Below, piece after piece: positions 1-11,400 of a stretch of DNA of 64,000 nt (the stretch's first letter is position 1; each line of letters begins with the position of its first letter). The notes under the pieces were generated by a model. That model worked only from the letters and a program-made list of their open reading frames with translations, had not been told where the DNA came from and did no database searches. The stretch is from the NCBI GenBank assembly GCA_009760855.2, contig WPIO01000275.1, positions 1 to 64,000 of the forward strand. The letters are read 5' to 3'. The position numbers and the translations under genes are program-made. Source of the stretch: Cristatella mucedo (taxonomy: Eukaryota > Bryozoa > Phylactolaemata > Cristatellidae).

Positions 1-570
1 AAAGTTGGAGCTATCTAAAGGAAGCATAACCACGAGCCGTAGCCGCCGAGACTCTGCTGCTCAGCGCTTAGGACCGTGCCACCAAAACTCTCTCCTCCTT
101 AAGATTAAGGTATTCGCTGCTAACTATGTATGGAAATTCTTTTTTGAAAACGCTTCTGGAGAAACGCCTTTGATCTATGATCTCGATGGTGATCCTATTC
201 CAGAGTTGCCGTCTCCCTCTATCGAGCACACGTTGGAACGGGGCTGCAGGGACGTCGTACCCCGTGGGTTGAGCTGGCTGGGTCAATCATCGATGGATGA
301 CCGATTGCTGTCAGCCGTGCACAGCTGGTCCTAAACGCCTCCGCTCGCTCTGCCGCGTACATCGTAGCTAACTCGGAGCTCGCTGAAGTTCCATATGATT
401 GATAGGCTTGTCTGAGCGCTGTACGTTGCCTGGGTATGGTTGTTGGAGCACACCTGCATCGAAAGGCCAGCTCTTGCCTCGGTCTACGCATCCGCTTAGC
501 CCCGTCCGTCGGATGGACGGCTCGGAGGGCCGTGCTGCAGCGAGGCACCGAAGCAGGCCAGAGGGCAAGG
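1..570 (+). repeat. Dispersed repeat R1, copy 1 (cut by window edge)
   Basis: This stretch is closely related to 14192-14715 in the same orientation. Shared landmarks are an opening AAAGTTGGAG box, a GCCGCCGAGA box, a GAGCTGGCTGGGTCA box near 271, and a CAGCGAGGCACCGAAGC box near 539. Open frames in the two copies use different frames and do not share a protein, so I read it as a non-coding mobile or duplicated repeat. The type of element is not recognised. Confidence 0.7.
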
Positions 571-2324
571 CAGCAACCGAGGCACAGCGACTGGCGCCGC
601 CTGCCGCACCTGCATACCCAAAACGACAAACATCACTTGGTACTCCACTACATTTCTTGTAGAGGAAGCTGTTTCTACTTTCGGCTTAAAGTTGAACCGG
701 CGGACCAATTAAAACCCAGAGGCATCATTCGAGCACGCACACACCGCAAATAAAATAAAAATGGCTTACACTCATAGGCTCGAATCGTGATCGGACGTAT
801 ACAGCCATTTTCGGCACGTTTAACGCTTATCGTCGTAGACGAGGCTCAAGCGTTTTCCTCATCGAAGATGCCGCCCAATTCTTATGGTAATCCACCAACA
901 AAAGTATAACGTAACGGCACCATTTCAAATAGCATCTTGTGAACCTATATATACATGACTGCTACGGCGAACTCAAATTTGATAGGTGATGGCTTAGCGG
1001 CATTCTGGTTAAACCCTCTTTCATAACAACTTCTCCCATTTGAAGAGAGTGGTGGCGCGCGGGACTAGGATGGCTATCGCGTTTTCCTGATTCAATAGTG
1101 TCAACGCCCTAACTAAGTGAAAATTGGCGTCGGCAATGAGGAAACTCGATAGTTTGAAGGCAATTTCAGAATATTAATGCCAACCGTCTCGCTCAGGATA
1201 CCATGAATACGAGCTACGTTAATGGTGCCATAGAAAAACACGCCGGATAAAGGCACTGTAGTATAAATTCGCGATAAATTACGTCACACGGCAGACCTTA
1301 TGCTCAAGCAAAAATACGTACGTCGACGAATGTGCGAAATGTTTGTTTTAAACGTGCCCCCACTCCACCTGAAAATTATAGTCCACATCCTTGACATTCC
1401 TTCTTAATATGAATATATGTTACCCATGTGAATTAAGGATAGGAACATATCAGGGCATAGTCACTCGAACCATCAATTGCCTAAATGTCTGCTGCTCGCC
1501 CACGATCGGACATTAAAGGCCCTCGAAATTGCCAAAGCATGAGCATTGAGCTACAATCAGTACATATGTTGAAGTTTACCTTAAAGCCATACCATATGAA
1601 GTCATTGTACGTTCAACACGTACGCAAATGAAGCGAATATTTCAAGTTACCCGGAGCAAATCAAAGTACTGCTACCGTCAATAACTAATAGCACAGTTTT
1701 GAGTTTAACAAATATTTGCCAGGATCCACTCAAACTGCGATTAGAATTACTGCGTTCTGATTTATCACGGGGAAAAAAAGCGGCCGCCTTCATCCGGTTG
1801 GGTTTCATTCCTGAAAAGAACAAAGGTCTTCCTACGGTGGCTGACGGATAGCAAGTTCCAAGCAAGTTTACAACACATTTGCTGTAGCTGATCCTTAAAA
1901 TACTCATAATTATTTGTATAATTTAATGGTTACTAGTGGCTTGCAAGCTTCCGTTTAACGGTATTTAGTTCTCACGAGTTTGTGCAAATCCTGGCAATTT
2001 TCCAATCGTGCTGGTTTCGCCGACGGATTAGGTCCTCTCATTTAACGACAGAGTTTGCTGGCTCCTTTCATGCAGAATATATGAAGCACTTGGACAATAC
2101 TTGAGATCTCCTAGGTGCTATAAATATGAGGGATGTCTTTAGCGAAAACGCACCATTTGTCTTTGTCAATGCATGGTCACCTAATAATAGCGTCTAGAGT
2201 GTCGATCGATATCATCTACGTATGATCACTCGCTGGGTTTGTGTCGAGTAAACGCTACGACTTTGTGCTAAAATGTTTCACTAGTTGCGGAGCTAGCCCC
2301 GCCTACGTAGAAAATCTCGTGGCT

Positions 2325-2580
2325 TCGATACCCGCCCTGCGACAGAGCTCTGCCGAGGCGCTGGCACGCTATTACGCTGGGGCTCCCTTGCCAGCAGAGG
2401 GCGCCGCTAGCTCTAGGCCTACGACCATTGTCACACAGCCGCGAGCCGACAGCGAGTCAACGAGTGCGACTGGTTCGAGGCCAACAGCTCGTTAGAAGCG
2501 CCTCGGTAGCCGTGCCTCGGTAAACGCGTCAGACGCAGCGAGCAGTGCAGCAAGTTGTAACCGTGCTGACTGGAAACGAA
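2325..2580 (+). other. Highly conserved core of block P
   Basis: From about 2338 to 2479 this core matches 54858-54999 with a single difference that I can see, whereas flanking parts of the block differ every few bases. One frame is open across the core in both copies, and the single difference (GAGGCG versus GAGGCT) is synonymous for Ala in that frame, which reads Ala-, Ser-, Thr- and Arg-rich peptide. Upstream, a one-base indel breaks that frame between the copies (near 2312 versus 54834). So the core may be a short exon, a constrained non-coding element or a gene-conversion tract. I cannot decide between these. Confidence 0.5.
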
Positions 2581-2608
2581 GCCTGCGGCACACAATGGAC
2601 GTAACTAA

Positions 2609-2673
2609 AGCGCCTAGAAAGAGATTAAGTTCTCTGAGGGCGCTTTATCAAGTACATTATTTTTATTATTATT
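2609..2673 (+). mobile_element. LINE-A insertion reduced to terminal hairpin and tail
   Basis: Sixty-five bases hold only the LINE-A 3' terminus: AGCGCC, a pyrimidine-poor loop with TTAAGTTCTCT, GGGCGCTTT, ATCAAGT, then an ATT-rich tail. It is flanked by AACTAA at 2603-2608 and 2674-2679, a likely target-site duplication. The matching site in the other block P copy has one AACTAA (55126-55131) and no insertion, which is direct evidence for an empty site. Confidence 0.85.
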
Positions 2674-3499
2674 AACTAATGTTTGACTAAGCATGCCGAG
2701 GGAGCTAGGAGCCTGGCTTTAGTATATAAACTTCACGTCTCGGTACCGATTGAAGGTGGCCCTCGCCACCAGATAACTAAAAATTTGTGCCGCAGCCGCC
2801 CGTTCGCTTTTTTCTTCAAGATAAATATAAATGAATTACTTGGATGCTCCATCTTGAACATATAACCTTTATTTGCCCGCCGCTTTGGTCGCATTTCAGC
2901 ACCCGTGCGGTCATACGGTTGGCTCGTGCATCGCTACACCTCATTGGTCCGCCGGTGATGCTCCCAAGTCAGGCGTTCGCTTCCATCGATTCTAGGTATT
3001 TTAAAAACTGAGCTCTACACTTATGAGGTATACACCAGCCGTCGTGACTTGGCATTCTTTTCATCCAAAAATAGAAAAGAATTCCTACTACGAACAATGG
3101 TGCTCGTCCGAGCAAGTGGAGTAGTTGTTGTAATTGATCATCCATCTACTCATCAATTGTCTTCTTCGTAGGATCAAGGTGCTCGCGTGTATAACCGTGT
3201 CATGGCATTTGTTGCCTGCCGTTCGCTACAGATAAAAGCGTTTTCCTTGTGAAAACGGCAGTTCTGGTTCGTTGATGTGCGCTTAATTTTATGATTTATA
3301 ACGATAGTGTCTTCGCTCGTAGGTCATTTCCGTTTGTGAGCTGTCTATGCACAGTTCCTGTCAATACATGCCGGCCTGGTCAAGCGAGCTCGCGTCATGC
3401 GACTGAGTAAAAACCATGCATCTCCTGAGGTCAGTCTTTGGAAAAAAGTTAGCGGTATACTGTATTGACGTGCATATCTTACACGGACGGTTATTTCCA

Positions 3500-3722
3500 C
3501 GGTAATAACAATAATAATACTAATAATGCACTTGATAAAGTGCCCTCGGAGAACTCAATCTCTGTCCAGGTGCTTTACATTTGCTGCAAAGGGAAATGCA
3601 ATTGAATGGTGAGTAATATAATGCTTGATAAACAACCAAAATGAATAACTTGGTTAGGGGTGACATGCACGAGTCAGCATGCAAATGTGGTTAGTGGCAG
3701 CAGGCACAAGTCATCGCAAGGC
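3500..3722 (-). mobile_element. LINE-A 3' end, 5'-truncated
   Basis: An AAT-rich tail at 3508-3528 is followed on the plus strand by CACTTGATAAAG, the terminal hairpin, and the CATGCAC/GTCAGCATGC untranslated region shared by all LINE-A copies. There is no reverse transcriptase. The tail lies at the low-coordinate end, so the element is on the minus strand. Confidence 0.8.
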
Positions 3723-4311
3723 TGCGTTCCTCTCAGTACCTATACCACCGAGTGTCTACTTTCACTGCTTACCGTCTTCCACTGACAGTAAGCAGAAATT
3801 GACCAAAACTTTGCGGTACGGGAATACAAATTGAGTAAATATTTTAGTACTTGGTTTGTATAATGTAATCAATCAAATTACATGCAATGTAATTATCAGG
3901 GCTTTTGCGTTCTAATACAAATCATATGCAGTGACGTTGGTCTTGGTCACAATTTATAGGAGTGTACTGTATTCACTGCAAATTCTTGGAAAAATTTACT
4001 TTCCGATGCAACCGCTTAAATTTCATGTTAAACAAAACTGTCGATTAAGTGAGCGCATATAAAGTGTGGAAAATATACAAATGTGTTATTATTGCCATAA
4101 GCCTGAATAATTCAAGCTATTGACGCACGCTTTCTCAAGCAAAATATTTCGATGCATTCGTGGAAACCCCCCCCCCCCTGGTGGTGAATTTTGGTATTAG
4201 CCTGGGCGGTTGCTTTCGCTTGTAGTGGATTGCATGAGAACACGGGTGTGCAATTTTGCAAACTTTTTTCAAGTAAATTTGAACATTATTGCAATATAAA
4301 ACGCAAATAAA

Positions 4312-4590
4312 AGTAATAATAATTATACCACACTTGATAAAGCGTCCACGAAGAGCTCGTTCTTTTTCCAGTCGCTTCGCAGTTGCTGCAAAATAAACAC
4401 GATCGACTGGTTAGTGGTAGCACGCTCAATAAACAACAAGATTGACATGGTAAGGGATGACATGGAAAGGGTCAGCATGAAAGTATGAGTAGTGGCAGCA
4501 TGCACACTGTCAACTCGCATAACCGTATAAATGTCGAATAACGGACACCCTCTAAACAGTGCGATCATCGGATGAGTTTTTAGTTTTGCT
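4312..4590 (-). mobile_element. LINE-A 3' end, diverged
   Basis: AATAATAAT tail, ACTTGATAAAGCG, a degenerate hairpin (loop mutated to GAGCTCGTTC), and the GGGATGACATG and GTCAGCATG boxes of the LINE-A 3' untranslated region. It is older or more mutated than most copies. Confidence 0.7.
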
Positions 4591-4989
4591 CTGTGTAGCT
4601 TTTTCTCAGCGTTTTTTAGTTCAATCGCGGTAGTAACTGACGTCTTTTCAGTTCATTTACATGAGAGCGCCAGCACCCAATTACAAGAAATGTTATAGGC
4701 TCACAGTAGCGTCAGTTTAGCAGGCTATTCGTTCAAAATTCGAACTTTGCCCTTCCGGTTTCCTATTAATTTTTGCTCTAATAGCGCCGAACGTGGTCGA
4801 TTACAATTAGTCATTGCTCACCCGGTACGCCGGCCAATCACCGTAGGCGGAAAAAACTCGATGTGATAAAACCAATCTTGATTTTACTAGAAAAATCTAA
4901 TGTGAATTTTAAGCAATTGTCTGTATTGATGAACTTGTCTTTACCTTGCTGAGCTTGTTAAGCATGCGTACATACTTAGACCGAGCTGT

Positions 4990-5837
4990 AGCTCGACGCT
5001 ATAGCGGCACATAAGCGACGAGCCGGAAATGCCGAGAGGGCTTTAACCACCGTGTATTCGACTGGCACTTGCAAATTAATAAACGGCCGTCCACCCTTTA
5101 GCCCGCGTTCCAACTGCCCTCCTCGTTCGCTCGCCCATCTTGCTAGCCACAGGTGGGCTGTATGGCGGCAACGGCGAGCTCGGTCTGCTACTCAGCGTCG
5201 CAGGGCGAGCCAGCGTGCAGTGGCTGAGCGCAGACACGTAACCTATTAGACCACATAAACTAGGCTTACTTAACTGGCTGTGCTATGACAGCACAGCATT
5301 CATGTCTGGCTATTCAAAATGCAGCCAAAAGAGGATACAGTCCAGACGTGAGAAGCCGATATTTGTTAATTGCTTTAACCACAGCCTGAATCTGGCAGAA
5401 GTTCATGCTGCAAGTCAAGATTCTGTTATCATTACCTTGTTTTGGAACAATCGAGATAATCAACTTAATCTTTTCAAGGTCAACTCTGAGTTGAGAAGAG
5501 CGGGAGAAGGTCTTCGCCGTAGCTGTAAAACGCGACTCTGTAACAAGCTGCAGTGCAAGAGTTGAGGCTGTTATAGCTATCATTGGTTGACTGAACAGCA
5601 TTGTAGGTCTTTTCGAGCAACTGTCCTAGGAAAGAAGAGAAACACTTGAACAATGAAGAGGAATTAGCAAAACTAGATGTTTAGCTTTCATCTGTTTCTT
5701 TTTTGCCGTTGTGAAGGTGCATCTTAAGGAAGATTGACCGAGTCCAGAGAAGGCTCAAGGATCCAAAGATAAACTTCGAAGACGCCACTTGTGACCTCGA
5801 ATTTCTTGAGATTGAGCTGGCAAGACTTCCAGAGTAA
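4990..5837 (+). pseudogene. hAT-type transposase relic, copy 1
   Basis: Two coding remnants lie in one related block. In frame from about 5350 the peptide contains VNCFNHSLNLAEVHA, matching the conserved C-x-x-H-x-LNL stretch of hAT/ZMYM-like (DUF4371-type) transposases, followed by an LRRSCKTR segment that resembles the later SCDTRW region of the family. At 5721-5837 a second frame gives RKIDRVQRRLKDPKINFEDA and CDLEFLEIELARL, a helical segment near the dimerisation region. The same two blocks recur at 34780-35560. In that copy they are separated by an apparent intron ending TTTTCAG; here the equivalent acceptor reads CTTAAG. A one-base shift near 5560 breaks the first frame. Upstream (about 5040-5300) also aligns with 34780-35000. 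The family call rests on motif pattern only; the gene is clearly dead. Confidence 0.55.
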
Positions 5838-6039
5838 ACATGCCAATATTTAATAATAGATACCAGAAGGTGAAGTGAATTTTCGGAAGTTTTATTTTAA
5901 CAAAAAATCCACCAAAGGACACAGATTCCTGGAGCACTTGAAAAAGATGTTGGTCTTGCGGTTGAGATTTCACGAATTGTGAAAGACAGCATAGACTATC
6001 TCCTGATAGAAATAGCAACTAGCTTTTCCCGACTCACGG

Positions 6040-6951
6040 ATTTTGATGCCTATTTGGTATCTCTTCGGAAGTGGAGAAGCTTTTTAAGACACGATCAGAC
6101 CGAACTCCGCCTGCAATAGCTAGATCGTGGATGCTTCTAATACTCAGACGTTGATCGAAACAGAGCTGTGCAATATATGTGCTTTGCCTTCTTCTTCGAC
6201 GGCGGCTTTGGGGGCTGACGGCGTGCACTGACGGCAGCTATGGTGGTGGCAGCAGACCGCTGTATCTGCAGTCGGTTCGAGCCGCTGAAGCTGCTGAGGC
6301 CGCCACCGCTAAGGCGGCCCTACTTCGGGTGAGTCTGTAGCAATCGCCGGTTTATTTTCTCTCAGCAAAGGCGCGGCTCGAGTGCGGCGAGCAGATCGAG
6401 CCAGCTATAGCTGCTGCTGCTGCTGCTGCTCGCTCGCGCTCATCCTCGGGTGAGCGGCGTTGGCAGCGTTTTGGAGCATTGCAGAGTCTGACTTGGGTGC
6501 ACCAAGCGAGGCCAGCGAGATGCTCCCGCTGTGTGACGTAAATCTGAGGAAGGCTCGCGTGCTACGAGGAACAAGGAGAGGGGAGCACAAGAGGAGCGAT
6601 AGGACGGTGCGATTGGATGAGATGAAAAGACGTAATGAGAAAGAATGCAAAGAGGAGTCATCGTGAACGATAGAGAGACACAGAGCACGATAAAGAGATT
6701 GGTAAGCTTGTGTAGAGATATAGTGGTTCGACAGAGGTGAAACTGTATTCGGAGAGAAACCGAGGGAGAAGAAAGGAGAGTAGAGAAACCATTGAGTGAG
6801 ACGAAGGCAATTACTAATACCATGAAAACGGAGAAAACACTGCAAGGAAAGGCGGAAATGATGGACGAAAGACACGAGAAACACGCGATCAAGGGAAAAA
6901 CAAAAGAAAATACTCAGACATCGAGAGACAGACTGAAATAAAGAGAGAGCG

Positions 6952-6982
<31 letters not shown>

Positions 6983-7365
6983 ACACCTGCCTCAATTTTA
7001 CAAGCTCCGTTTAGAAGACTGATTTCACAGCTATCCATTACGTCCAGCTATGCATTTCGTCAGAGTTACAAACAAAGATACCTTCGGCTATTCGATAGCA
7101 TTTGCACGAAACCCGGGCGTTCTGTTCCTCAATGACCTTTTAACGGATGACTGCTTTAGCTCCACAGTCAAATGTGCTAACTTTCTACAACGTATTATTA
7201 CAAAATTTTGACTCATAAGAGTTGCCCATATCATATATTACTATCCACTACTTGCAAAGCTTCCAGCCAGTTCAATAGCGCAGCAACATTTAGAGGTAAA
7301 CCTTGCAGCTCGGCATGTCTGTCGCAAACGTCAAACTTGGTGATTCACTCCAATTCTTCCGTCCA
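6040..7365. other. No gene seen; GCT repeat and purine-rich strand
   Basis: A GCT trinucleotide tract sits at 6410-6430, and a TA tract at about 6951-6982. From about 6540 to 6960 the plus strand is strongly purine-rich (AGAGA, GGAGAA, GAAAGG blocks). That bias keeps the opposite strand free of stops and produces long, low-complexity open frames. I see no splice-bounded exon or known domain. Confidence 0.6.
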
Positions 7366-7883
7366 GGGGTAAGGTGATGCACTGCAAGACGTGGGTAATA
7401 GATGTCTGTCCTTGTGGAAGCAATTCTTGAAGGCCCCGGTGCGCTAGAGAGATTGCCGCTATGGCTGTTCTGCCTGCTATATAAATAAAGCTGGTAAATC
7501 AGCTAACCGTTAGCAAAGCTAAACACTAATTGTGTTCACTTGCACTTGTATAATATAAGTCAAAGTACAAAACAACTATATCAGTTAATCTTGTAAAACA
7601 ATTTTTGTACATACACTAAAACAGCACCGTAGCAAACTGAAGGCATAAATGCCAGCCAACACAAAAAAAATCAAGCAGAATTAGGAATAATGGAACAGGC
7701 ACGCTAGCAAACACACAAACACACAAGCACATAAACACATATGCAAACGCACACTCAGGACGCATCCATGCCAACAGACACAATGGATGACAGGAAAACG
7801 GATTAAAAAACAAACTCTTGATTCTTTATTTTGATGCAGCGGTATAGTGTCTTCCTGCTAATCGGGGCGAAGCAAGACCTACT
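7366..7883 (+). repeat. Tandem duplication, unit 1
   Basis: Aligned start to end with 8546-9191 in the same orientation, from GTGATGCACTGCAAGAC through GAAGCAATTCTTGAAGGCCC to TGCAGCGGTATAGT and AGCAAGACCTAC. Unit 1 has only a short imperfect CA tract (about 7707-7745). Near 7470 it contains CTATATAAATAAAGCTG and AAATCAGCTA, the same ending as the tRNA-like SINE copies at 21100 and 45990. A SINE-like sequence may therefore have been part of the unit before it duplicated. Confidence 0.8.
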
Positions 7884-8545
7884 GCGAAGCCGTTAACCTA
7901 ATACTTTCGGGCAAACAAAGTGTCCACTCTAAAATTGGAAAGCTGAACATTCGAAATCGGCACCCTGAAATATCTCTAATAGCATGCACACGAAGTCTAT
8001 GTTTCCTGTTCCAGAGTGACCTATTACTATACCAACACGTTAGCTCCCAGTCAATGCCTGCCAACCTGCTTGCCTTTTTAAGTTGTATCTGTCTGCTCCC
8101 CATGATTGTGTATGTTGTGAGCTTGCTTCATTTTTAAAGTAATTGGCGTTTACTAGTATTTTGTCATTCATTCAAGCATTATAGGCACTTTTGAGGAAGG
8201 ATTATACGTTCTTGACTGCATGGCTGTTGTCTCAAAAAAGTCCAGTTTGTGTAAGCTACGTCGTACGTACAGTGTAACCACTTTTGGCCGCAACAAAATA
8301 CCACAGGCCGTGTTCACAAACGAGGTCGTGTTGATCTACGGTTACTTTTTTTTCTTTCTACCGTCACTTTCTTTTGTGTGCAGTGAACTGTTTGTGGTTG
8401 GTAGACTTCAGCATGCCTGCGAAGCACCCGAAATATGACAAAGCTTGAGCAAGTAGATTCAACATTGAGCTACCACCTTATGTAGCAACGCTTATGTTTT
8501 AGAATCATCACTTGTGCGAAAAGTTACAAACACCAGTTATGCCAG

Positions 8546-8909
8546 GGGTTACGTGATGCACTGCAAGACATGAGTAGTATATTTCTGTCCTGCTGGAAGC
8601 AATTCTTGAAGGCCCCGGCAAGTCATAGAGCTTGCAGCTATCGCTGTTCTGCCTGCTATATTAATCTAGCTGCTAAATCAGTTAACCATTGGCAAAGCTA
8701 AACATTGATTGAGTTCACGTGCACTTGTATAATATAGGCCAAAGTACAAAACAACTGTATCAGTTCATCTTGCAAAGCAATTGTTTTCATTTTTTTACAT
8801 GCACTGCAACAGCACTGCAGCACACTGAAGGCATAAAAGCATGCCAACAGAAATAAAACATAAAACAGAATAGGAATAATAGAACTGATGCACTAGCACA
8901 AACACACGC

Positions 8910-8947
<38 letters not shown>

Positions 8948-9191
8948 AAACACACACGCGCGCACGCACACACACACACACACACACACACGCACAAACA
9001 CACACGCACACACACACGCACACACACACGCACACACACAAGCACATAAACACGTATGCAAACGCACACTCAGGACACATCCATGCCAACAGACATAATA
9101 GATTACAGGAAAGCTGATTGAAAACCAAACTCTTTATTTTGATGCAGCGGTATAGTTTCTTCCTGCTAATCGGGGTGCAGCAAGACCTACC
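8546..9191 (+). repeat. Tandem duplication, unit 2
   Basis: Second unit of the direct duplication, about 1.18 kb downstream of unit 1. The two units match along their length except that this one is longer, because its CA microsatellite (8900-9055) has grown. The approximately 660 bp between the units is not duplicated. Confidence 0.8.
8900..9055. repeat. Interrupted (CA)n microsatellite
   Basis: Mostly CA dinucleotides broken by CG and AA interruptions (CACACGCA, CACAAACA). It creates cysteine/valine open frames on the minus strand that are not genes. Confidence 0.95.
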
Positions 9192-9764
9192 GACAAGAAC
9201 TGCAGGAACGCCTTAATCCACCATACTCCTTAAGCAGGCATATTTTAGTCACTGGCAGGAAATTGTGTAAACTCCTTTCTGGTTAGCAGAAAGTTGGCGA
9301 GATAAAGGTTCAAGTCTGATGGGTCTTGAGTCTTTTATTAAGGCAATAGTACCCTTGCAAACAGGATGGTAGGCCACATTGATACATCTGTGAGTGTAAT
9401 CCGGTGCTATTTTTTAGCTGCAAAAGATCTGCCAGATAAATGCTGAGAAAGCACACTTCAAACGTGAATGTGCTGCTATTCCAAATCAACAACATCTAAA
9501 CAGCACTGCTACTAATTTGCAAAAGTTTCAAAGGTGACATCCAAGCCAAGACGCCAGCTTGAAGATACCGACTCGCGGCCACGAAAATCTTGAGCTAAAA
9601 ACCATGATGGCCGTCTTTTCGAGGCTTGCTTTGCCCAAATTCGAAGAACAGCTCACTATTCAAGCAACACACCGTTGCACTCGTCTGTCGTGCAAGTGTT
9701 TCAACCTCAACTTGCTTTCTCTGCAACAGTCACGCGAGGCAGATAGGAATAATAGCAAATTAGT
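9192..9764. other. No gene seen
   Basis: Unique-looking AT-rich sequence. A plus-strand open frame at 9559-9801 runs straight into the LINE-A tail and has no recognisable domain. I see nothing else to annotate. Confidence 0.5.
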
Positions 9765-10215
9765 AACAGTACACTTGATAGAGCACCCTCATAGAACTTA
9801 ATCTCTTTCTGGACACTTTACATTTACTGCAAAGGAAACACGATCGAATGATGAGTGGTATCGTGCTCGATAAACAGCATAAATAACATGGTTAGGGGTG
9901 ACATTCACGGGGTCAGCATGCGAGTGTTGTTACTGGAAGCATGCAGCTGTGTCAGCACCCATAAGCACTAAAGGACAAATCACAGGGACCCACTATATGC
10001 TATCGCAAAAAGGAGCTTTTTTAATTTCTATTTAAACGTGGTTAACTCGGGGGATTTTATAATGGAAGTGGAGAGTGAGTTGTTGGCTTTGGGAGCAGAC
10101 GAACTAAATGCAGGGTCTCTAAAGGATTTGAGGTTGACACGAGTTATAGGTAAACATTTTTTCCAAGCAAAAGGGAAACGTGATGTGACGCAGCAACTTA
10201 AAAAGAAGGAATAGA
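9765..10215 (-). mobile_element. LINE-A, 5'-truncated, C-terminal coding remnant
   Basis: ACTTGATAGAGCACCCTC starts the mutated terminal hairpin, followed by the CATTCACGGGGTCAGCATGC untranslated boxes. At 10028-10215 a minus-strand frame reads the C-terminal tail of the LINE-A protein (LKSFRDPAFSSSAPKANNSL, with ELTTFK further on), the same tail found at 25650-25930. The reverse transcriptase core is missing. Confidence 0.8.
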
Positions 10216-10429
10216 AAAGCCAAGGTGAAAATGCCGAGCAACACATTCACTTCTCTTTGAAAGCTACACCAATACTGTAACAAAATACACTTTATTGTTT
10301 GCAGTAGCTGCTAATGCTGCAATTTTGGAAACCAGTCTTCAAATGCTGTGTTTTCGGCTAGTTTTGTTGCTAGCTTTTCGGCTAATTTCGGCCGGCTGTT
10401 TCGTTGTTAGCCGACTGGAGCGCAGGATG

Positions 10430-10780
10430 AGCGACGACAGCTTAACCTCGGCTGACGTCGAGGGTCAAACAACCCGCCAATCATCTACGCTTAAGCCTAA
10501 ATATGAGCTCGTAGCTACAAAACGAGTGCCTAGCACGAGCTAGCTCCAGCCTACGCGAGCCTGCATTCGGTCCGGCTACATCTCAACACTACGGTTTTTT
10601 AGCCGCCTCTGACCTGTGGCTTTCAAAGCCCTATTGGTTGCGGGGGTGCGGGACAATTATGATCGCTCTGGCTTGGCGTCCGTGGCCCGTTGCTCCGCCT
10701 GCCAAGTTACAGCTGGAGGCGTAGCCAGAATTAGAGTACCGGGATGGACTAGGCCTGAGGACGGAGCCTCCCGTTAAGGG
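10430..10780 (+). repeat. Dispersed repeat R2, copy 1
   Basis: About 340 bp aligns with 23800-24130. Shared boxes are GCTGACG followed by GGTCAAACAAC, GGTTGCGGG then GCGGGA and ATTA at about 10635, and GGATGGACT then GGACGGAGCC at about 10742. Both copies are GC-richer than their surroundings. No coding frame is shared between them. Confidence 0.65.
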
Positions 10781-10958
10781 CGGTCAGGCAGCGTCACCCC
10801 ATTGCCAGCGAGCGTCGCACGGCAGACTTGGCTCCCGTCTACCAGGCCTTGGGGTGACAGCTGCCACCCCTGCCACCCCCTGGCTTGGCCTTGGCCTAAG
10901 TTTGACGGCAAAAAGCACTAGCGTAAGCTTCAAAAACAAGTCCGAGAGCTTGTTTGGG

Positions 10959-11400
10959 AGCATCTTGCTTCTTTCAACTACAACTGATCGCTTCCTGTCA
11001 GGGGCTTCTTAAAGTAGAAGGAAGATGGTCAGACGTAGAGCACAATTGATGCAGCTACAATCGCACCAGTCAGCCGCTGTGATGGAATTGAGCTTTTTAA
11101 ATGGAACTTCTGTCTTTCCTGTGTAGAACCGATTCCATTCGCATGCAACGGTCCTCGTCGTTTTTTTCCGATAGACTGCGAAAGTTGGGCAACGTGGCTA
11201 GCTCGGACAGAAATGAATAGAATTCCTGTGCAGCGACGCTTCAGCTCGCAACACCCAAATAATATTTGTGGCTTCGTGGTGTAATAGGCGAGAGGGTACA
11301 CAAATACAATTCCCATGCGATGACGCTCCAGTTTTGCAAATGAAGAAAACAATTATCACAATATGGAAGGCATTTGCTGGCGTCTACTCAGCGAGTACTA
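10959..11400 (+). repeat. Paralogous block P, left copy resumed
   Basis: Matches 55863-56465 from AGCATC and TGCTTCTTTCAAC through CAGCCGCTGTGATGGAATTG and TTTTTTAAATGG to the GATAGACTGCGA box. In the right copy this sequence directly follows GACTGAG. Here it is separated from its partner (ending 3407) by about 7.55 kb. Confidence 0.8.

Larger units (their letters stand above)
657..3407 (+). repeat. Paralogous block P, left copy
   Basis: About 2.75 kb aligns co-linearly with 52885-55862, with many substitutions and small indels. The match starts near a GAAGCTG box at 665 and ends at GACTGAG (3401-3407). The copies differ by insertions: this one carries a 65-bp LINE-A insertion (2609-2673) that is absent at 55126-55131, and it lacks the LINE-B insertion found at 54284-54580. 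The right copy then runs straight into sequence that in this copy resumes only at 10959. No transposase, terminal inverted repeat or LTR was seen, so it may be a segmental duplication or two copies of an unrecognised element. Confidence 0.85.

Noticed and set aside
5-334. 109-codon frame at the left edge
   Set aside because: Starts at TTG and is not conserved in frame in the second copy of repeat R1.
6405-6995. 196-codon minus-strand frame ending in a glutamine run
   Set aside because: Product of the purine-rich plus strand, the TA tract and the GCT repeat; no domain and no splice signals.
8787-9128. Cysteine/valine-rich minus-strand frames
   Set aside because: They come from the CA microsatellite, and the duplicated unit 1 has a different, shorter frame.
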